This document shows, piece after piece, positions 1 to 14,352 of a stretch of 64,000 nt of DNA; the stretch's first letter is position 1, and each line of letters begins with the position of its first letter. The translations under genes were made by a program, and so were the position numbers. Origin of the DNA: Ptiloglossa arizonensis (lineage: Eukaryota; Arthropoda; Insecta; Hymenoptera; Colletidae); NCBI RefSeq assembly GCF_051014685.1, contig NW_027479786.1, positions 1-64,000 of the forward strand, in the 5' to 3' direction. The notes beneath the pieces are model-generated. The model had not been told where the DNA came from. It saw nothing but the letters and a program-made list of their open reading frames with translations, and ran no database searches.

Positions 1-480
1 TACGTTTTACGATATACGTTATACGTTATATGTTATACGTTATAAGTTATACGTTATACGTTATACGTTATACGTTATACGTTATACGTTATACGTTATA
101 CGTTATACGTTATACGTTATACGCTATGCGTTATGCGTTATAGGATATACGTTATGCGTTACAGGATATACATTATACGTTTTACGTTATAGGTCATACC
201 TTATACGTGATACGTCATACGTTATATGTTATACGTTATACGTTATACGTTATGCGTTATACGTTAGACGTTATACGTTATATGTTATACGTTATACTTC
301 ATACGTTATACGTTATACGTTATGCGTTACACGATATACGTTATACGTTATACGTTATTGGTCATACCTTATACGTGATACGTCATACGTTATATGTTAT
401 ACGTTATACGTTATACGTTATGCGTTATACGTTAGACGTTATACGTTATACGTTATACGTTATACGTTATACGTTACACG
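1..480 (+). repeat. Duplicated block A, copy 1
   Basis: The window opens inside a block beginning TTTTACGATATACG, followed by an ATAAGTT unit, CGCTATGCG at 122, two GGTCATACC motifs and GTTAGACG units. The same series starts at 2,094, an offset of 2,093 bp (299 units). Copy 1 has a few private changes, such as ACACGATATACG near 331 where copy 2 has ACAGGATATACG. The two diverge after about 480. Confidence 0.85.
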
Positions 481-689
481 TTATACGTTATACGTTACAC
501 GTTATACGTTGTACGTTATACGTTCTACGTTATACGTTAGACGTTATACGTTATACGTTATACGTTATACGTTATACGTTATACGTTATACGTTATACGT
601 TCTACGTTATACGTTCTACGTTACATGTTATACGTTATACGTTACACGTTATACGTTGTACGTTATACGTTCTACGTTATACGTTAGAC

Positions 690-1725
690 GTTATACGTTA
701 TACGTTATACGTTATACGTTATACGTTATACGTTCTACGTTATACGTTCTACGTTATACGTTATACGTTATACGTTTTACGTTGTACGTTATACGTTATG
801 CGTTATACGTTCTACGTTATTCGTTATACGTTCTACGTTATACGTTATACGTTATACGTTATACGTTATACGTTATACGTTATACGTTATACGTTATACG
901 TTATACGTTATACGTTATACGTTATACGTTATACGTTATACGTTATACGTTATACGTTATACGTTATACGTTATACGTTATACGTTATACGTTATACGTT
1001 ATACGTTATACGTTATACGTTATACGTTATACGTTATACGTTATACGTTATACGTTATACGTTATACGTTATACGTTAGACGTTATACGTTATACGTTAT
1101 ACGTTACACGTTCTACGTTCTACGTTCTACGTTATACGTTTTACGTTATACGTTCTACGTTATACGTTCTACGTTATACGTTATACGTTATACGTTATAC
1201 GTTATACGTTATACGTTATACGTTATACGTTATACGTTATACGTTATACGTTATACGTCATACGTTATACGTTATACGTTATACGTTATACGTTATACGT
1301 TATACGTTATACGTTATACGTTATACGTTATACGTTATACGTTATACGTTATACGTTATACGTTATACGTTATACGTTATACGTTATACGTTATACGTTA
1401 TACGTTATACGTTATACGTTACACGTTATACGTTACACGTTATACGTTACACGTTATACGTTATACGTTATACGTTATACGTTACACGTTATACGTTACA
1501 CGTTATACGTTACACGTTATACGTTATACGTTATACGTTATACGTTATACGTTATACGTTATACGTTATACGTTATACGTTATACGTTATACGTTATACG
1601 TTATACGTTATACGTTATACGTTATACGTTATACGTTATACGTTATACGTTATACGTTATACGTTATACGTTATGCGTTAGAATTTATACGTTATACGTT
1701 ATACGTTATGCGTTAGAATTTATAC
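690..1725 (+). repeat. Variant block B, copy 1 (CTACG/ACACG-rich)
   Basis: Ordered variants: paired GTTCTACG units, GTTGTACG, GTTATGCG, GTTATTCG at 816, a long perfect tract, GTTAGACG at 1,076, a cluster of GTTCTACG and GTTTTACG, a GTCATACG near 1,256, a series of GTTACACG units, and finally a pair of GTTAGAATTT units at about 1,676 and 1,713. The same order recurs at about 4,440 and 15,740. Confidence 0.85.
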
Positions 1726-2093
1726 GTTATACGTTATACGTTATACGTTATACGTTATACGTTATACGTTATACGTTATACGTTATACGTTATACGTTAT
1801 ACGTTATACGTTATACGTTATACGTTATACGTTATACGTTATACGTTATTCGTTATACGTTATACGTTATACGTTATACGTTATACGTTATACGTTACAC
1901 GTTATACGTTATACGTTATACGTTATACGTTATACGTTATACGTTATACGTTATACGTTATACGTTATACGTTATACGTTACACGTTATACGTTAGACGT
2001 TATACGTTACACGTTATACGTTATACGTTATACGTTATACGTTATACGTTATACGTTATACGTTATACGTTATGCGTTATACGTTATGCGTCT

Positions 2094-2573
2094 TACGTTT
2101 TACGATATACGTTATACGTTATATGTTATACGTTATAAGTTATACGTTATACGTTATACGTTATACGTTATACATTATACGTTATACGTTATACGTTATA
2201 CGTTATACGTTATACGCTATGCGTTATGCGTTATAGGATATACGTTATGCGTTACAGGATATACATTATACGTTTTACGTTATAGGTCATACCTTATACG
2301 TGATACGTCATACGTTATATGTTATACGTTATACGTTATACGTTATGCGTTATACGTTAGACGTTATACGTTATACGTTATACGTTATACTTCATACGTT
2401 ATACGTTATACGTTATGCGTTACAGGATATACGTTATACGTTATACGTTATTGGTCATACCTTATACGTGATACGTCATACGTTATATGTTATACGTTAT
2501 ACGTTATACGTTATGCGTTATACGTTAGACGTTATACGTTATACGTTATACGTTATACGTTATACGTTACACG
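2094..2573 (+). repeat. Duplicated block A, copy 2
   Basis: Matches 1-480 variant by variant at an offset of 299 units, including the shared rare TATATG unit just before ATAAGTT. Related versions begin near 3,150 and 5,803; the latter is 3,710 bp (530 units) away. Confidence 0.85.
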
Positions 2574-3616
2574 TTATACGTTATACGTTATACGTTATAC
2601 GTTATACGTTATACGTTATACGTTATACGTTATACGTTATACCTTATACGTTATACGTTATACGTTATACGTTATACGTTATACGTTATACGTTATACGT
2701 TATACGTTATACGTTATACGTTAAACGTTATACGTTATACGTTATACGTTATACGTTATACGTTATACGTGATACGTTATACGTTATACGTTATACGTTA
2801 TACGTTATACGTTATACGTTAAACGTTATACGTTATACGTTATACGTTATACGTTATACGTTATACGTTATACGTTATACGTTATACGTTATACGTTATA
2901 CGTTATACGTTATACGTTATACGTTATACGTTATACGTTATACGTTATACGTTATACGTTATACGTTATACGTTATACGTTATACGTTATACGTTATACG
3001 TTATACGTTATACGTTATACGTTATACGTTACACGTTATACGTTACACGTTATACGTTACACGTTATACGTTACACGTTATACGTTATACGTTATACGTT
3101 ATACGTTATACGTTATACGTTATGCGTTATACGTTATGCGTTATACGTTATGCGTCTTACGTTTTGCGATATACGTTATACGTTATACGTTATACGTTAT
3201 AAGTTATACGTTATACGTTATACGTTATACTTTATACGTTATACGTTATACGTTATACGTTATACGTTATACGTTATACGTTATACGTTATACGCTATGC
3301 GTTATGCGTTATAGGATATACGTTATGCGTTACAGGATATACATTATACGTTTTACGTTATAGGTCATACCTTATACGTGATACGTCATACGTTATATGT
3401 TTTACGTTATATGTTATACGTTATGCGTTATACGTTAGACGTTATATGTTATACGTTATACGTTATACGTTATGCGTTATACGTTAGACGTTATACGTTA
3501 TACGTTATACGTTATACTTCATACGTTATACGTTATACGTTATGCGTTACAGGATATACGTTATACGTTATACGTTATTGGTCATACCTTATACGTGATA
3601 CGTCATACGTTATATG

Positions 3617-3903
3617 TTATACGTTATACGTTATACGTTATACGTTATACGTTATACGTTATACGTTATACGTTATACGTTATACGTTATACGTTATACG
3701 TTATACGTTATACGTTATACGTTATACGTTATACGTTATACGTTATACGTTATACGTTATACGTTATACGTTATACGTTATACGTTATACGTTATACGTT
3801 ATACGTTATACGTTATACGTTATACGTTATACGTTATACGTTATACGTTATACGTTATACGTTATACGTTATACGTTATACGTTATACGTTATACGTTAT
3901 ACG
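3617..3903 (+). repeat. Longest uninterrupted perfect tract noticed (about 41 units)
   Basis: No variant breaks the TATACGT unit here between a TATATG unit and a GTTAGACG unit. Other long perfect tracts of roughly 27-34 units lie near 838-1,075, 4,567-4,800, 7,665-7,855, 21,850-22,060 and 31,826-32,040. Such tracts are where unit counts in an assembly are least certain. Confidence 0.8.
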
Positions 3904-4439
3904 TTAGACGTTATACGTTATACGTTATACGTTACACGTTATACGTTCTACGTTCTACGTTATACGTTTTACGTTATACGTTCTACGTTATACGTTCTAC
4001 GTTATACGTTATACGTTATACGTTATACGTTATACGTTATACGTTATACGTTATACGTTATACGTTATACGTTATACGTTATACGTTATACGTTATACGT
4101 TATACGTTATACGTTATACGTCATACGTTATACGTTATACGTTATACGTTATACGTTATACGTTATACGTTATACGTTATACGTTATACGTTATACGTTA
4201 TACGTTATACGTTATACGTTATACGTTATACGTTATACGTTATACGTTACACGTTATACGTTACACGTTATACGTTATACGTTATACGTTATACGTTATA
4301 CGTTATACGTTACACGTTATACGTTACACGTTATACGTTACACGTTATACGTTATACGTTATACGTTATACGTTATACGTTATACGTTATACGTTATACG
4401 TTATACGTTATACGTTATACGTTATACGTTATACGTTAT

Positions 4440-5430
4440 ACGTTATACGTTATACGTTATACGTTCTACGTTATACGTTCTACGTTATACGTTATACGTT
4501 ATACGTTTTACGTTGTACGTTATACGTCATGCGTTATACGTTCTACGTTATTCGTTATACGTTCTACGTTATACGTTATACGTTATACGTTATACGTTAT
4601 ACGTTATACGTTATACGTTATACGTTATACGTTATACGTTATACGTTATACGTTATACGTTATACGTTATACGTTATACGTTATACGTTATACGTTATAC
4701 GTTATACGTTATACGTTATACGTTATACGTTATACGTTATACGTTATACGTTATACGTTATACGTTATACGTTATACGTTATACGTTATACGTTATACGT
4801 TAGACGTTATACGTTATACGTTATACGTTATACGTTACACGTTATACGTTCTACGTTCTACGTTATACGTTTTACGTTATACGTTCTACGTTATACGTTC
4901 TACGTTATACGTTATACGTTATACGTTATACGTTATACGTTATACGTTATACGTTATACGTTATACGTTATACGTCATACGTTATACGTTATACGTTATA
5001 CGTTATACGTTATACGTTATACGTTATACGTTATACGTTATACGTTATACGTTATACGTTATACGTTATACGTTATACGTTATACGTTATACGTTATACG
5101 TTATACGTTATACGTTACACGTTATACGTTACACGTTATACGTTATACGTTATACGTTATACGTTATACGTTATACGTTACACGTTACACGTTATACGTT
5201 ACACGTTATACGTTATACGTTATACGTTACACGTTATACGTTATACGTTATACGTTATACGTTATACGTTATACGTTATACGTTATACGTTATACGTTAT
5301 ACGTTATACGTTATACGTTATACGTTATACGTTATACGTTATACGTTATACGTTATACGTTATACGTTTTACGTTATACGTTATGCGTTAGAATTTATAC
5401 GTTATACGTTATACGTTATGCGTTAGAATT
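4440..5430 (+). repeat. Variant block B, copy 2
   Basis: The GTTATTCG landmark at 4,547 lies 3,731 bp (533 units) after its counterpart at 816. The GTTAGACG/GTTCTACG cluster at about 4,800 is itself a repeat of one at about 3,904, 896 bp (128 units) upstream. The block ends with the same GTTAGAATTT pair, at about 5,390 and 5,427. Confidence 0.85.
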
Positions 5431-6600
5431 TATACGTTATACGTTATACGTTATACGTTATACGTTATACGTTATACGTTATACGTTATACGTTATACGT
5501 TATACGTTATACGTTATACGTTATACGTTATACGTTATACGTTATACGTTATACGTTATACGTTATACGTTATTCGTTATACGTTATACGTTATACGTTA
5601 TACGTTATACGTTATACGTTATACGTTATACGTTATACGTTATACGTTATACGTTATACGTTATACGTTATACGTTATACGTTATACGTTACACGTTATA
5701 CGTTAGACGTTATACGTTACACGTTATACGTTATACGTTATACGTTATACGTTATACGTTATACGTTATACGTTATACGTTATGCGTTATACGTTATGCG
5801 TCTTACGTTTTACGATATACGTTATACGTTATATGTTATACGTTATAAGTTATACGTTATACGTTATACGTTATACGTTATACGTTATACGTTATACGTT
5901 ATACGTTATACGTTATACGCTATACGTTATACGTTATGCGTTATACGTTATACGTTATACGTTAAACGTTATACGTTATAGGATATACGTTATGCGTTGC
6001 AGGATATACGTTATGCGTTGCAGGATATACGTTATACGTTATACGTTATAGATCATACGTTATATGTTATACGTTATACGTTATACGTTATGCGTTATAC
6101 GTTAGACGTTATACGTTATACGTTATACGTTATACTTCATACGTTATACGTTATACGTTATGCGTTACAGGATATACGTTATACGTTATACGTTATTGGT
6201 CATACCTTATACGTGATACGTCATACGTTATATGTTATACGTTATACGTTATACGTTATGCGTTATACGTTAGACGTTATAGGTTATACGTTATACGTTA
6301 TACGTTATACGTTACACGTTATACGTTATACGTTATACGTTATACGTTATACGTTATACGTTAGACGTTATACGTTATACGTTATACGTTATGCGTTATA
6401 CGTTATACGTTATACGTTAAACGTTATACGTTATAGGATATACGTTATGCGTTGCAGGATATACGTTATACGTTATACGTTATAGATCATACCTTATACG
6501 TGATACGTCATACGTTATATGTTATACGTTATACGTTATACGTTATACGTTATACGTTATACGTTATACGTTATACGTCATAGGTTATACGTTATACGTT
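5430..6600 (+). repeat. Array with a divergent GCAGG module
   Basis: After a monotone stretch with a GTTATTCG near 5,573, a TTTTACGATATACG motif at about 5,806 leads into a diverged module. Here the usual TACAGG becomes TGCAGG (about 5,997 and 6,017), the usual ATAGGTCATACC becomes ATAGATCATAC, and GTTAAACG units appear. The TGCAGG/ATAGATC pair recurs near 6,450, 12,195, 15,365, 23,709, 29,795, 34,855 and 38,995, so it is an inherited sub-lineage. Confidence 0.75.
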
Positions 6601-7460
6601 ATGCGTTATAGGTTCTACGTTATTCGTTATACGTTATACGTTATACGTTATACGTTATACGTTATCCGTTATACGTTATACGTTATACGTTACACGTTAT
6701 ACGTTATACGTTATACGTTTTACGTTATACGTTACATGTTATACGTTATACGTTACACGTTATACGTTGTACGTTATACGTTCTACGTTATACGTTAGAC
6801 GTTATACGTTATACGTTATGCGTTATACGTTATGCGTTATACGTTTTACGATATACGTTATACGTTATACGTTATACGTTATAAGTTATACGTTATACGT
6901 TATACGTTATACGTTATACGTTATACGTTATACGTTATACGTTATACGTTATACGTTATACGCTATGCGTTATGCGTTATAGGATATACGTTATGCGTTA
7001 CAGGATATACGTTATACGTTATACGTTATAGGTCATACCTTATACGTGATACGTCATACGTTATATGTTATACGTTATACGTTATACGTTATACGTTATG
7101 CGTTATACGTTAGACGTTATACGTTATACGTTATACGTTATACTTTATACGTTATACGTTATACGTTATGCGTTACAGGATATACGTTATACGTTATACG
7201 TTATTGGTCATACCTTATACGTGATACGTCATACGTTATATGTTATACGTTATACGTTATACGTCATACGTTATATGTTATACGTAATACGTTATACGTT
7301 ATACGTTATACGTTAGACGTTATACGTTATACATTATACGTTATACGTTATACGTTCTACGTTATACGTTTCACGTTATACGTTATACGTTATACGTTAT
7401 AGGTCATACCTTATACGTGATACGTCATACGTTATATGTTATACGTTATACGTTATACGT
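6485..7460 (+). repeat. Duplicated block C, copy 1
   Basis: Starts at an ATAGATCATACC motif, then ATAGGTTCTACG near 6,607, an ATCCG unit, TTACATG, GTTAGACG, TTTTACGATATACG, CGCTATGCG at 6,961, GTAATACG near 7,285 and GTTTCACG near 7,370. The same order is found 5,740 bp (820 units) downstream. Confidence 0.83.
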
Positions 7461-8690
7461 TATGCGTTATACGTTAAACGTTATACGTTATACGTTATAC
7501 GTTATACGTGATACGTTATACGTGATACGTTATACGTTATACGTTATACGTTATACGTTATACGTTATACGTTAAACGTTATACGTTATACGTTATACGT
7601 TATACGTTATACGTTATACGTTATACGTTATACGTTATACGTTATACGTTATACGTTATACGTTTATACGTTATACGTTATACGTTATACGTTATACGTT
7701 ATACGTTATACGTTATACGTTATACGTTATACGTTATACGTTATACGTTATACGTTATACGTTATACGTTATACGTTATACGTTATACGTTATACGTTAT
7801 ACGTTATACGTTATACGTTATACGTTATACGTTATACGTTATACGTTATACGTTACGCGTTATACGTTACGCGTTATACGTTACACGTTATACGTTATAC
7901 GTTATACGTTATACGTTATGCGTTATACGTTATGCGTTATACGTTATGCGTTATACGTTATGCGTTATACGTTATACGTTACACGTTATACGTTATACGT
8001 TATACGTTATACGTTATACGTTATACGTTATACGTTACACGTTATACGTGATACGTTATAAGTTATACGTTATACGTTATACGTTATACGTTATACGTTA
8101 TACGTTATACGTTATACGTTATACGTTATACGTTATACGTTATACGTTATACGTTATACGTTATACGTTATACGTTATACGTTATACGTTATACGTTATA
8201 CGTTATACGTTATACGTTATAAGTTATACGTTATACGTTATACGTTATACGTTATACGTTATACGTTATACGTTATACGTTATACGTTATACGTCATACG
8301 TTATACGTTATACGTTATACGTTATACGTTATACGTTATACGTTATACGTTATACGTTATACGTTATACGTTATACGTTATACGTTATACGTTATACGTT
8401 ATACGTTATACGTTATACGTTATACGTTATACGTTATACGTTATACGTTACACGTTATACGTTACACGTTATACGTTATACGTTATACGTTATACGTTTA
8501 CGTTATACGTTACACGTTATACGTTACACGTTATACGTTACACGTTATACGTTATACGTTATACGTTATACGTTATACGTTATACGTTATACGTTATACG
8601 TTATACGTTATACGTTATACGTTATACGTTATACGTTATACGTTATACGTTATACGTTATACGTTATACGTTATACGTTATACGTTATGC
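7460..8690 (+). repeat. Mostly monotone array with GTTACGCG, GTTACACG and CGTGATACG variants
   Basis: A long near-perfect tract (7,665-7,855) follows the +1 slip at about 7,663. GTTACGCG units occur near 7,853 and 7,867 and four GTTATGCG units cluster at 7,916-7,962. A -1 slip at about 8,498 (CGTTTACG) restores overall register. I see no other structure. Confidence 0.75.
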
Positions 8691-10140
8691 GTTAGAATTT
8701 ATACGTTATACGTTATACGTTATGCGTTAGAATTTATACGTTATACGTTATACGTTATACGTTATACGTTATACGTTATACGTTATACGTTATACGTTAT
8801 ACGTTATACGTTATACGTTATACGTTATACGTTATACGTTATACGTTATACGTTATACGTTATTCGTTATACGTTATACGTTATACGTTATACGTTATAC
8901 GTTATACTTCATACGTTATACGTTATACGTTATGCGTTACAGGATATACGTTATACGTTATACGTTATTGGTCATACCTTATACGTGATACGTCATACGT
9001 TATATGTTATACGTTATACGTTATACGTTATGCTTTATACGTTAGACGTCATACGTTATACGTTATACGTTATACGTTATACGTTACACGTTATACGTTA
9101 TACGTTATACGTTATACGTTATACGATATACGTTATACGTTATACGTTATACGTTATACGTTATACGTTATACGTTATACGTTATACGTTATACGTTATA
9201 CGTTATACGTTACACGTTATACGTTACACGTTATACGTTACACGTTATACGTTATACGTTATACGTTATACGTTATACGTTATACGTTATGCGTTATACG
9301 TTATGCGTTATACGTTATGCGTCTTACGTTTTACGATATACGTTATACGTTATACGTTATACGTTATAAGTTATACGTTATACGTTATACGTTATACGTT
9401 ATACGTTATACGTTATACGTTATACGTTATACGTTATACTTTATACGTTATACGCTATGCGTTATGCGTTATAGGATATACGTTATGCGTTACAGGATAT
9501 ACATTATACGTTTTACGTTATAGGTCATACCTTATACGTGATACGTCATACGTTATATGTTATACGTTATACGTTATACGTTATGCGTTATACGTTAGAC
9601 GTTATACGTTATACGTTATACGTTATACTTCATACGTTATACGTTATACGTTATACGTTATACGTTATACGTTATACGTTATACGTTATACGTTATACGT
9701 TATACGTTATACGTTATACGTTATACGCTATGCGTTATGCGTTATAGGATATACGTTATGCGTTACAGGATATACATTATACGTTTTACGTTATAGGTCA
9801 TACCTTATACGTGATACGTCATACGTTATATGTTATACGTTATACGTTATACGTTATGCGTTATACGTTAGACGTTATACCTTATACGTTATACGTTATA
9901 CTTCATACGTTATACGTTATACGTTATGCGTTACAGGATATACGTTATACGTTATACGTTATTGGTCATACCTTATACGTGATACGTCATACATTATATG
10001 TTATACGTTATACGTTATACGTTATGCGTTATACGTTAGACGTTATACGTTATACGTTATACGTTATACGTTATACGTTACACGTTATACGTTATACGTT
10101 ATACGTTATACGTTATACGTTATACGTTATACGTTATACG
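8690..10140 (+). repeat. Higher-order duplication D, copy 1 (offset 1,988 bp)
   Basis: Opens with a GTTAGAATTT pair, then GTTATTCG, TTCATACG, the rare GTTATGCTTTATACG near 9,029, ACGATATACG near 9,124, TTTTACGATATACG, ATACTTTATACG near 9,434, CGCTATGCG at 9,453 and again at 9,727. All recur 284 units downstream. A partial extra copy fills 10,157-10,670 at offsets of 854 and 581 bp, both multiples of 7. Confidence 0.88.
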
Positions 10141-10674
10141 TTATGCGTTATACGTTATGCGTTATACGTTATGCGTCTTACGTTTTACGATATACGTTAT
10201 ACGTTATACGTTATACGTTATAAGTTATACGTTATACGTTATACGTTATACGTTATACGTTATACGTTATACGTTATACGTTATACGTTATACTTTATAC
10301 GTTATACGCTATGCGTTATGCGTTATAGGATATACGTTATGCGTTACAGGATATACATTATACGTTTTACGTTATAGGTCATACCTTATACGTGATACGT
10401 CATACGTTATATGTTATACGTTATACGTTATACGTTATGCGTTATACGTTAGACGTTATACCTTATACGTTATACGTTATACTTCATACGTTATACGTTA
10501 TACGTTATGCGTTACAGGATATACGTTATACGTTATACGTTATTGGTCATACCTTATACGTGATACGTCATACATTATATGTTATACGTTATACGTTATA
10601 CGTTATGCGTTATACGTTAGACGTTATACGTTATACGTTATACGTTATACGTTATACGTTATACGTTATACGTT

Positions 10675-12110
10675 ATGCGTTAGAATTTATACGTTATACG
10701 TTATACGTTATGCGTTAGAATTTATACGTTATACGTTATACGTTATACGTTATACGTTATACGTTATACGTTATACGTTATACGTTATACGTTATACGTT
10801 ATACGTTATACGTTATACGTTATACGTTATACGTTATACGTTATACGTTATTCGTTATACGTTATACGTTATACGTTATACGTTATACGTTATACTTCAT
10901 ACGTTATACGTTATACGTTATGCGTTACAGGATATACGTTATACGTTATACGTTATTGGTCATACCTTATACGTGATACGTCATACGTTATATGTTATAC
11001 GTTATACGTTATACGTTATGCTTTATACGTTAGACGTTATACGTTATACGTTATACGTTATACGTTATACGTTACACGTTATACGTTATACGTTATACGT
11101 TATACGTTATACGATATACGTTATACGTTATACGTTATACGTTATACGTTATACGTTATACGTTATACGTTATACGTTATACGTTATACGTTATACGTTA
11201 CACGTTATACGTTACACGTTATACGTTACACGTTATACGTTATACGTTATACGTTATACGTTATACGTTATACGTTATGCGTTATACGTTGTGCGTTATA
11301 CGTTATGCGTCTTACGTTTTACGATATACGTTATACGTTATACGTTATACGTTATAAGTTATACGTTATACGTTATACGTTATACGTTATACGTTATACG
11401 TTATACGTTATACGTTATACGTTATACTTTATACGTTATACGCTATGCGTTATGCGTTATAGGATATACGTTATGCGTTACAGGATATACATTATACGTT
11501 TTACGTTATAGGTCATACCTTATACGTGATACGTCATACGTTATATGTTATACGTTATACGTTATACGTTATGCGTTATACGTTAGACGTTATACGTTAT
11601 ACGTTATACGTTATACTTCATACGTTATACGTTATACGTTATACGTTATACGTTATACGTTATACGTTATACGTTATACGTTATACGTTATACGCTATGC
11701 GTTATGCGTTATAGGATATACGTTATGCGTTACAGGATATACATTATACGTTTTACGTTATAGGTCATACCTTATACGTGATACGTCATACGTTATATGT
11801 TATACGTTATACGTTATACGTTATGCGTTATACGTTAGACGTTATACCTTATACGTTATACGTTATACTTCATACGTTATACGTTATACGTTATGCGTTA
11901 CAGGATATACGTTATACGTTATACGTTATTGGTCATACCTTATACGTGATACGTCATACATTATATGTTATACGTTATACGTTATACGTTATGCGTTATA
12001 CGTTAGACGTTATACGTTATACGTTATACGTTATACGTTATACGTTACACGTTATACGTTATACGTTATACGTTATACGTTATACGTTATACGTTATACG
12101 TTATACGTTA
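10675..12110 (+). repeat. Higher-order duplication D, copy 2
   Basis: Carries the same ordered rare variants as 8,690-10,140, including GCTTTATACG near 11,018, ATACTTTATACG near 11,423, and CGCTATGCG at 11,441 and 11,693. It has lost exactly three units between the last two, so the offset drops from 1,988 to 1,967 bp. A few single-base differences (GTCATACG near 9,046 against GTTATACG here) show it is a separate copy, not a collapsed duplicate. Confidence 0.88.
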
Positions 12111-12219
12111 TACGTTATACGTTATACGTTATGCGTTATACGTTATACGTTATACGTTAAACGTTATACGTTATAGGATATACGTTATGCGTTGCAGGAT
12201 ATACGTTATACGTTATACG

Positions 12220-13190
12220 TTATAGATCATACCTTATACGTGGTACGTCATACGTTATATGTTATACGTTATACGTTATACGTTATACGTTATACGTTAT
12301 ACGTTATACGTTATACGTCATAGGTTATACGTTATACGTTATGCGTTATAGGTTCTACGTTATTCGTTATACGTTATACGTTATACGTTATACGTTATAC
12401 GTTATACGTTATCCGTTATTCGTTATACGTTATACGTTACACGTTATATGTTATACGTTATACGTTTTACGTTATACGTTACATGTTATACGTTATACGT
12501 TACACGTTATACGTTGTACGTTATACGTTCTACGTTATACGTTAGACGTTATACGTTATACGTTATGCGTTATACGTTATGCGTTATACGTTTTACGATA
12601 TACGTTATACGTTATACGTTATACGTTATAAGTTATACGTTATACGTTATACGTTATACGTTATACGTTATACGTTATACGTTATACGTTATACGTTATA
12701 CGCTATGCGTTATGCGTTATAGGATATACGTTATGCGTTACAGGATATACGTTATACGTTATACGTTATAGGTCATACCTTATACGTGATACGTCATACG
12801 TTATATGTTATACGTTATACGTTATACGTTATGCGTTATACGTTAGACGTTATACGTTATACGTTATACGTTATACTTTATACGTTATACGTTATACGTT
12901 ATGCGTTACAGGATATACGTTATACGTTATACGTTATTGGTCATACCTTATACGTGATACGTCATACGTTATATGTTATACGTTATACGTTATACGTCAT
13001 ACGTTATATGTTATACGTAATACGTTATACGTTATACGTTATACGTTAGACGTTATACGTTATACATTATACGTTATACGTTATACGTTCTACGTTATAC
13101 GTTTCACGTTATACGTTATACGTTATACGTTATAGGTCATACCTTATACGTGATACGTCATACGTTATATGTTATACGTTATAAGTTATA
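12220..13190 (+). repeat. Duplicated block C, copy 2
   Basis: Mirrors 6,485-7,460 in order at an offset of exactly 820 units through CGCTATGCG at 12,701. It then loses a little length before GTTTCACG near 13,102. A further partial copy lies at about 28,098-28,600 and shorter pieces near 15,400-15,640. Confidence 0.83.
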
Positions 13191-14190
13191 CGTTATGCGT
13201 TATACGTTATACGTTATACGTTATACGTTATACGTTATACGTTATACGTTATACGTTATACGTTATACGTTATACGTTATACGTTATACGTTACACGTTA
13301 TACGTTATACGTTATACGTTATACGTTATACGTTATACGTTACACGTTATACGTTACACGTTATACGTTATACGTTATACGTTATACGTTGTACGTTATA
13401 CGTTATGCGTTATACGTTCTACGTTATTCGTTATACGTTATACGTTATACGTTATACGTTATACGTTATACGTTATACGTTATACGTTATACGTTATACG
13501 TTATACGTTATACGTTATACGTTATACGTTGTACGTTATACGTTATGCGTTATACGTTCTACGTTATTCGATATACGTTATACGTTATACGTTATACGTT
13601 ATACGTAATACGTTATACGTTATACGTTATACGTTATACGTTATACGTTATACGTTATAGGTTATACGTTATACGTTATACGTTATACGTTATACGTTAT
13701 ACGTTATACGTTATACGTTATACGTTATACGTTATACGTTATACGTTATACGTTATACGTTATACGTAATACGTTATACGTTATACGTTATACGTTATAC
13801 GTTATACGTTATACGTTAAACGTTATACGTTATACGTTATACGTTATACGTTATACGTTATACGTGATACGTTATACGTTATACGTTATACGTTATACGT
13901 TATACGTTATACGTTAAACGTTATACGTTATACGTTATACGTTATACGTTATACGTTATACGTTATACGTTATACGTTATACGTTATACGTTATACGTTA
14001 TACGTTATACGTTATACGTTATACGTTATACGTTATACGTTATACGTTATACGTTATACGTTATACGTTATACGTTATACGTTATACGTTATACGTTACA
14101 CGTTATACGTTACACGTTACACGTTACACGTTATACGTTATACGTTATACGTTATACGTTATACGTTATACGTTATGCGTTATACGTTAT
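13190..14190 (+). repeat. Monotone array with a 140-bp local duplication
   Basis: A GTTGTACG-GTTATGCG-GTTCTACG-GTTATTCG group at about 13,388 is repeated at about 13,528, 20 units later, where ATTCGATATACG replaces ATTCGTTATACG. The rest to 14,090 is nearly uniform with scattered GTTAAACG, GTAATACG and ATAGGTT units, followed by a run of GTTACACG units to about 14,130. Confidence 0.75.
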
Positions 14191-14352
14191 GCGTTATACG
14201 TTATGCGTCTTACGTTTTACGATATACGTTATACGTTATACGTTATACGTTATAAGTTATACGTTATACGTTATACGTTATACGTTATACGTTATACGTT
14301 ATACGTTATACGTTATACGTTATACGTTATACGTTATACGTTATACGTTATA

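Noticed and set aside
1676..1725. GTTAGAATTT pairs as transposon ends or target-site duplications
   Set aside because: No element lies between them. The interval is ordinary units, and the pair is copied along with its block elsewhere (5,390; 8,695; 10,680; 16,643; 25,203).
3378..5426. Open frame of 682 codons on the + strand
   Set aside because: It is a repeat of the heptapeptide YTLYVIR produced by stop-free TATACGT units. Overlapping long frames occur in the other + frames. No domain, codon bias or upstream signal is visible.
10157..12160. Open frame of 667 codons on the + strand
   Set aside because: Same artefact. Its start is an ATGCG variant unit, and it ends where a variant unit creates a stop.
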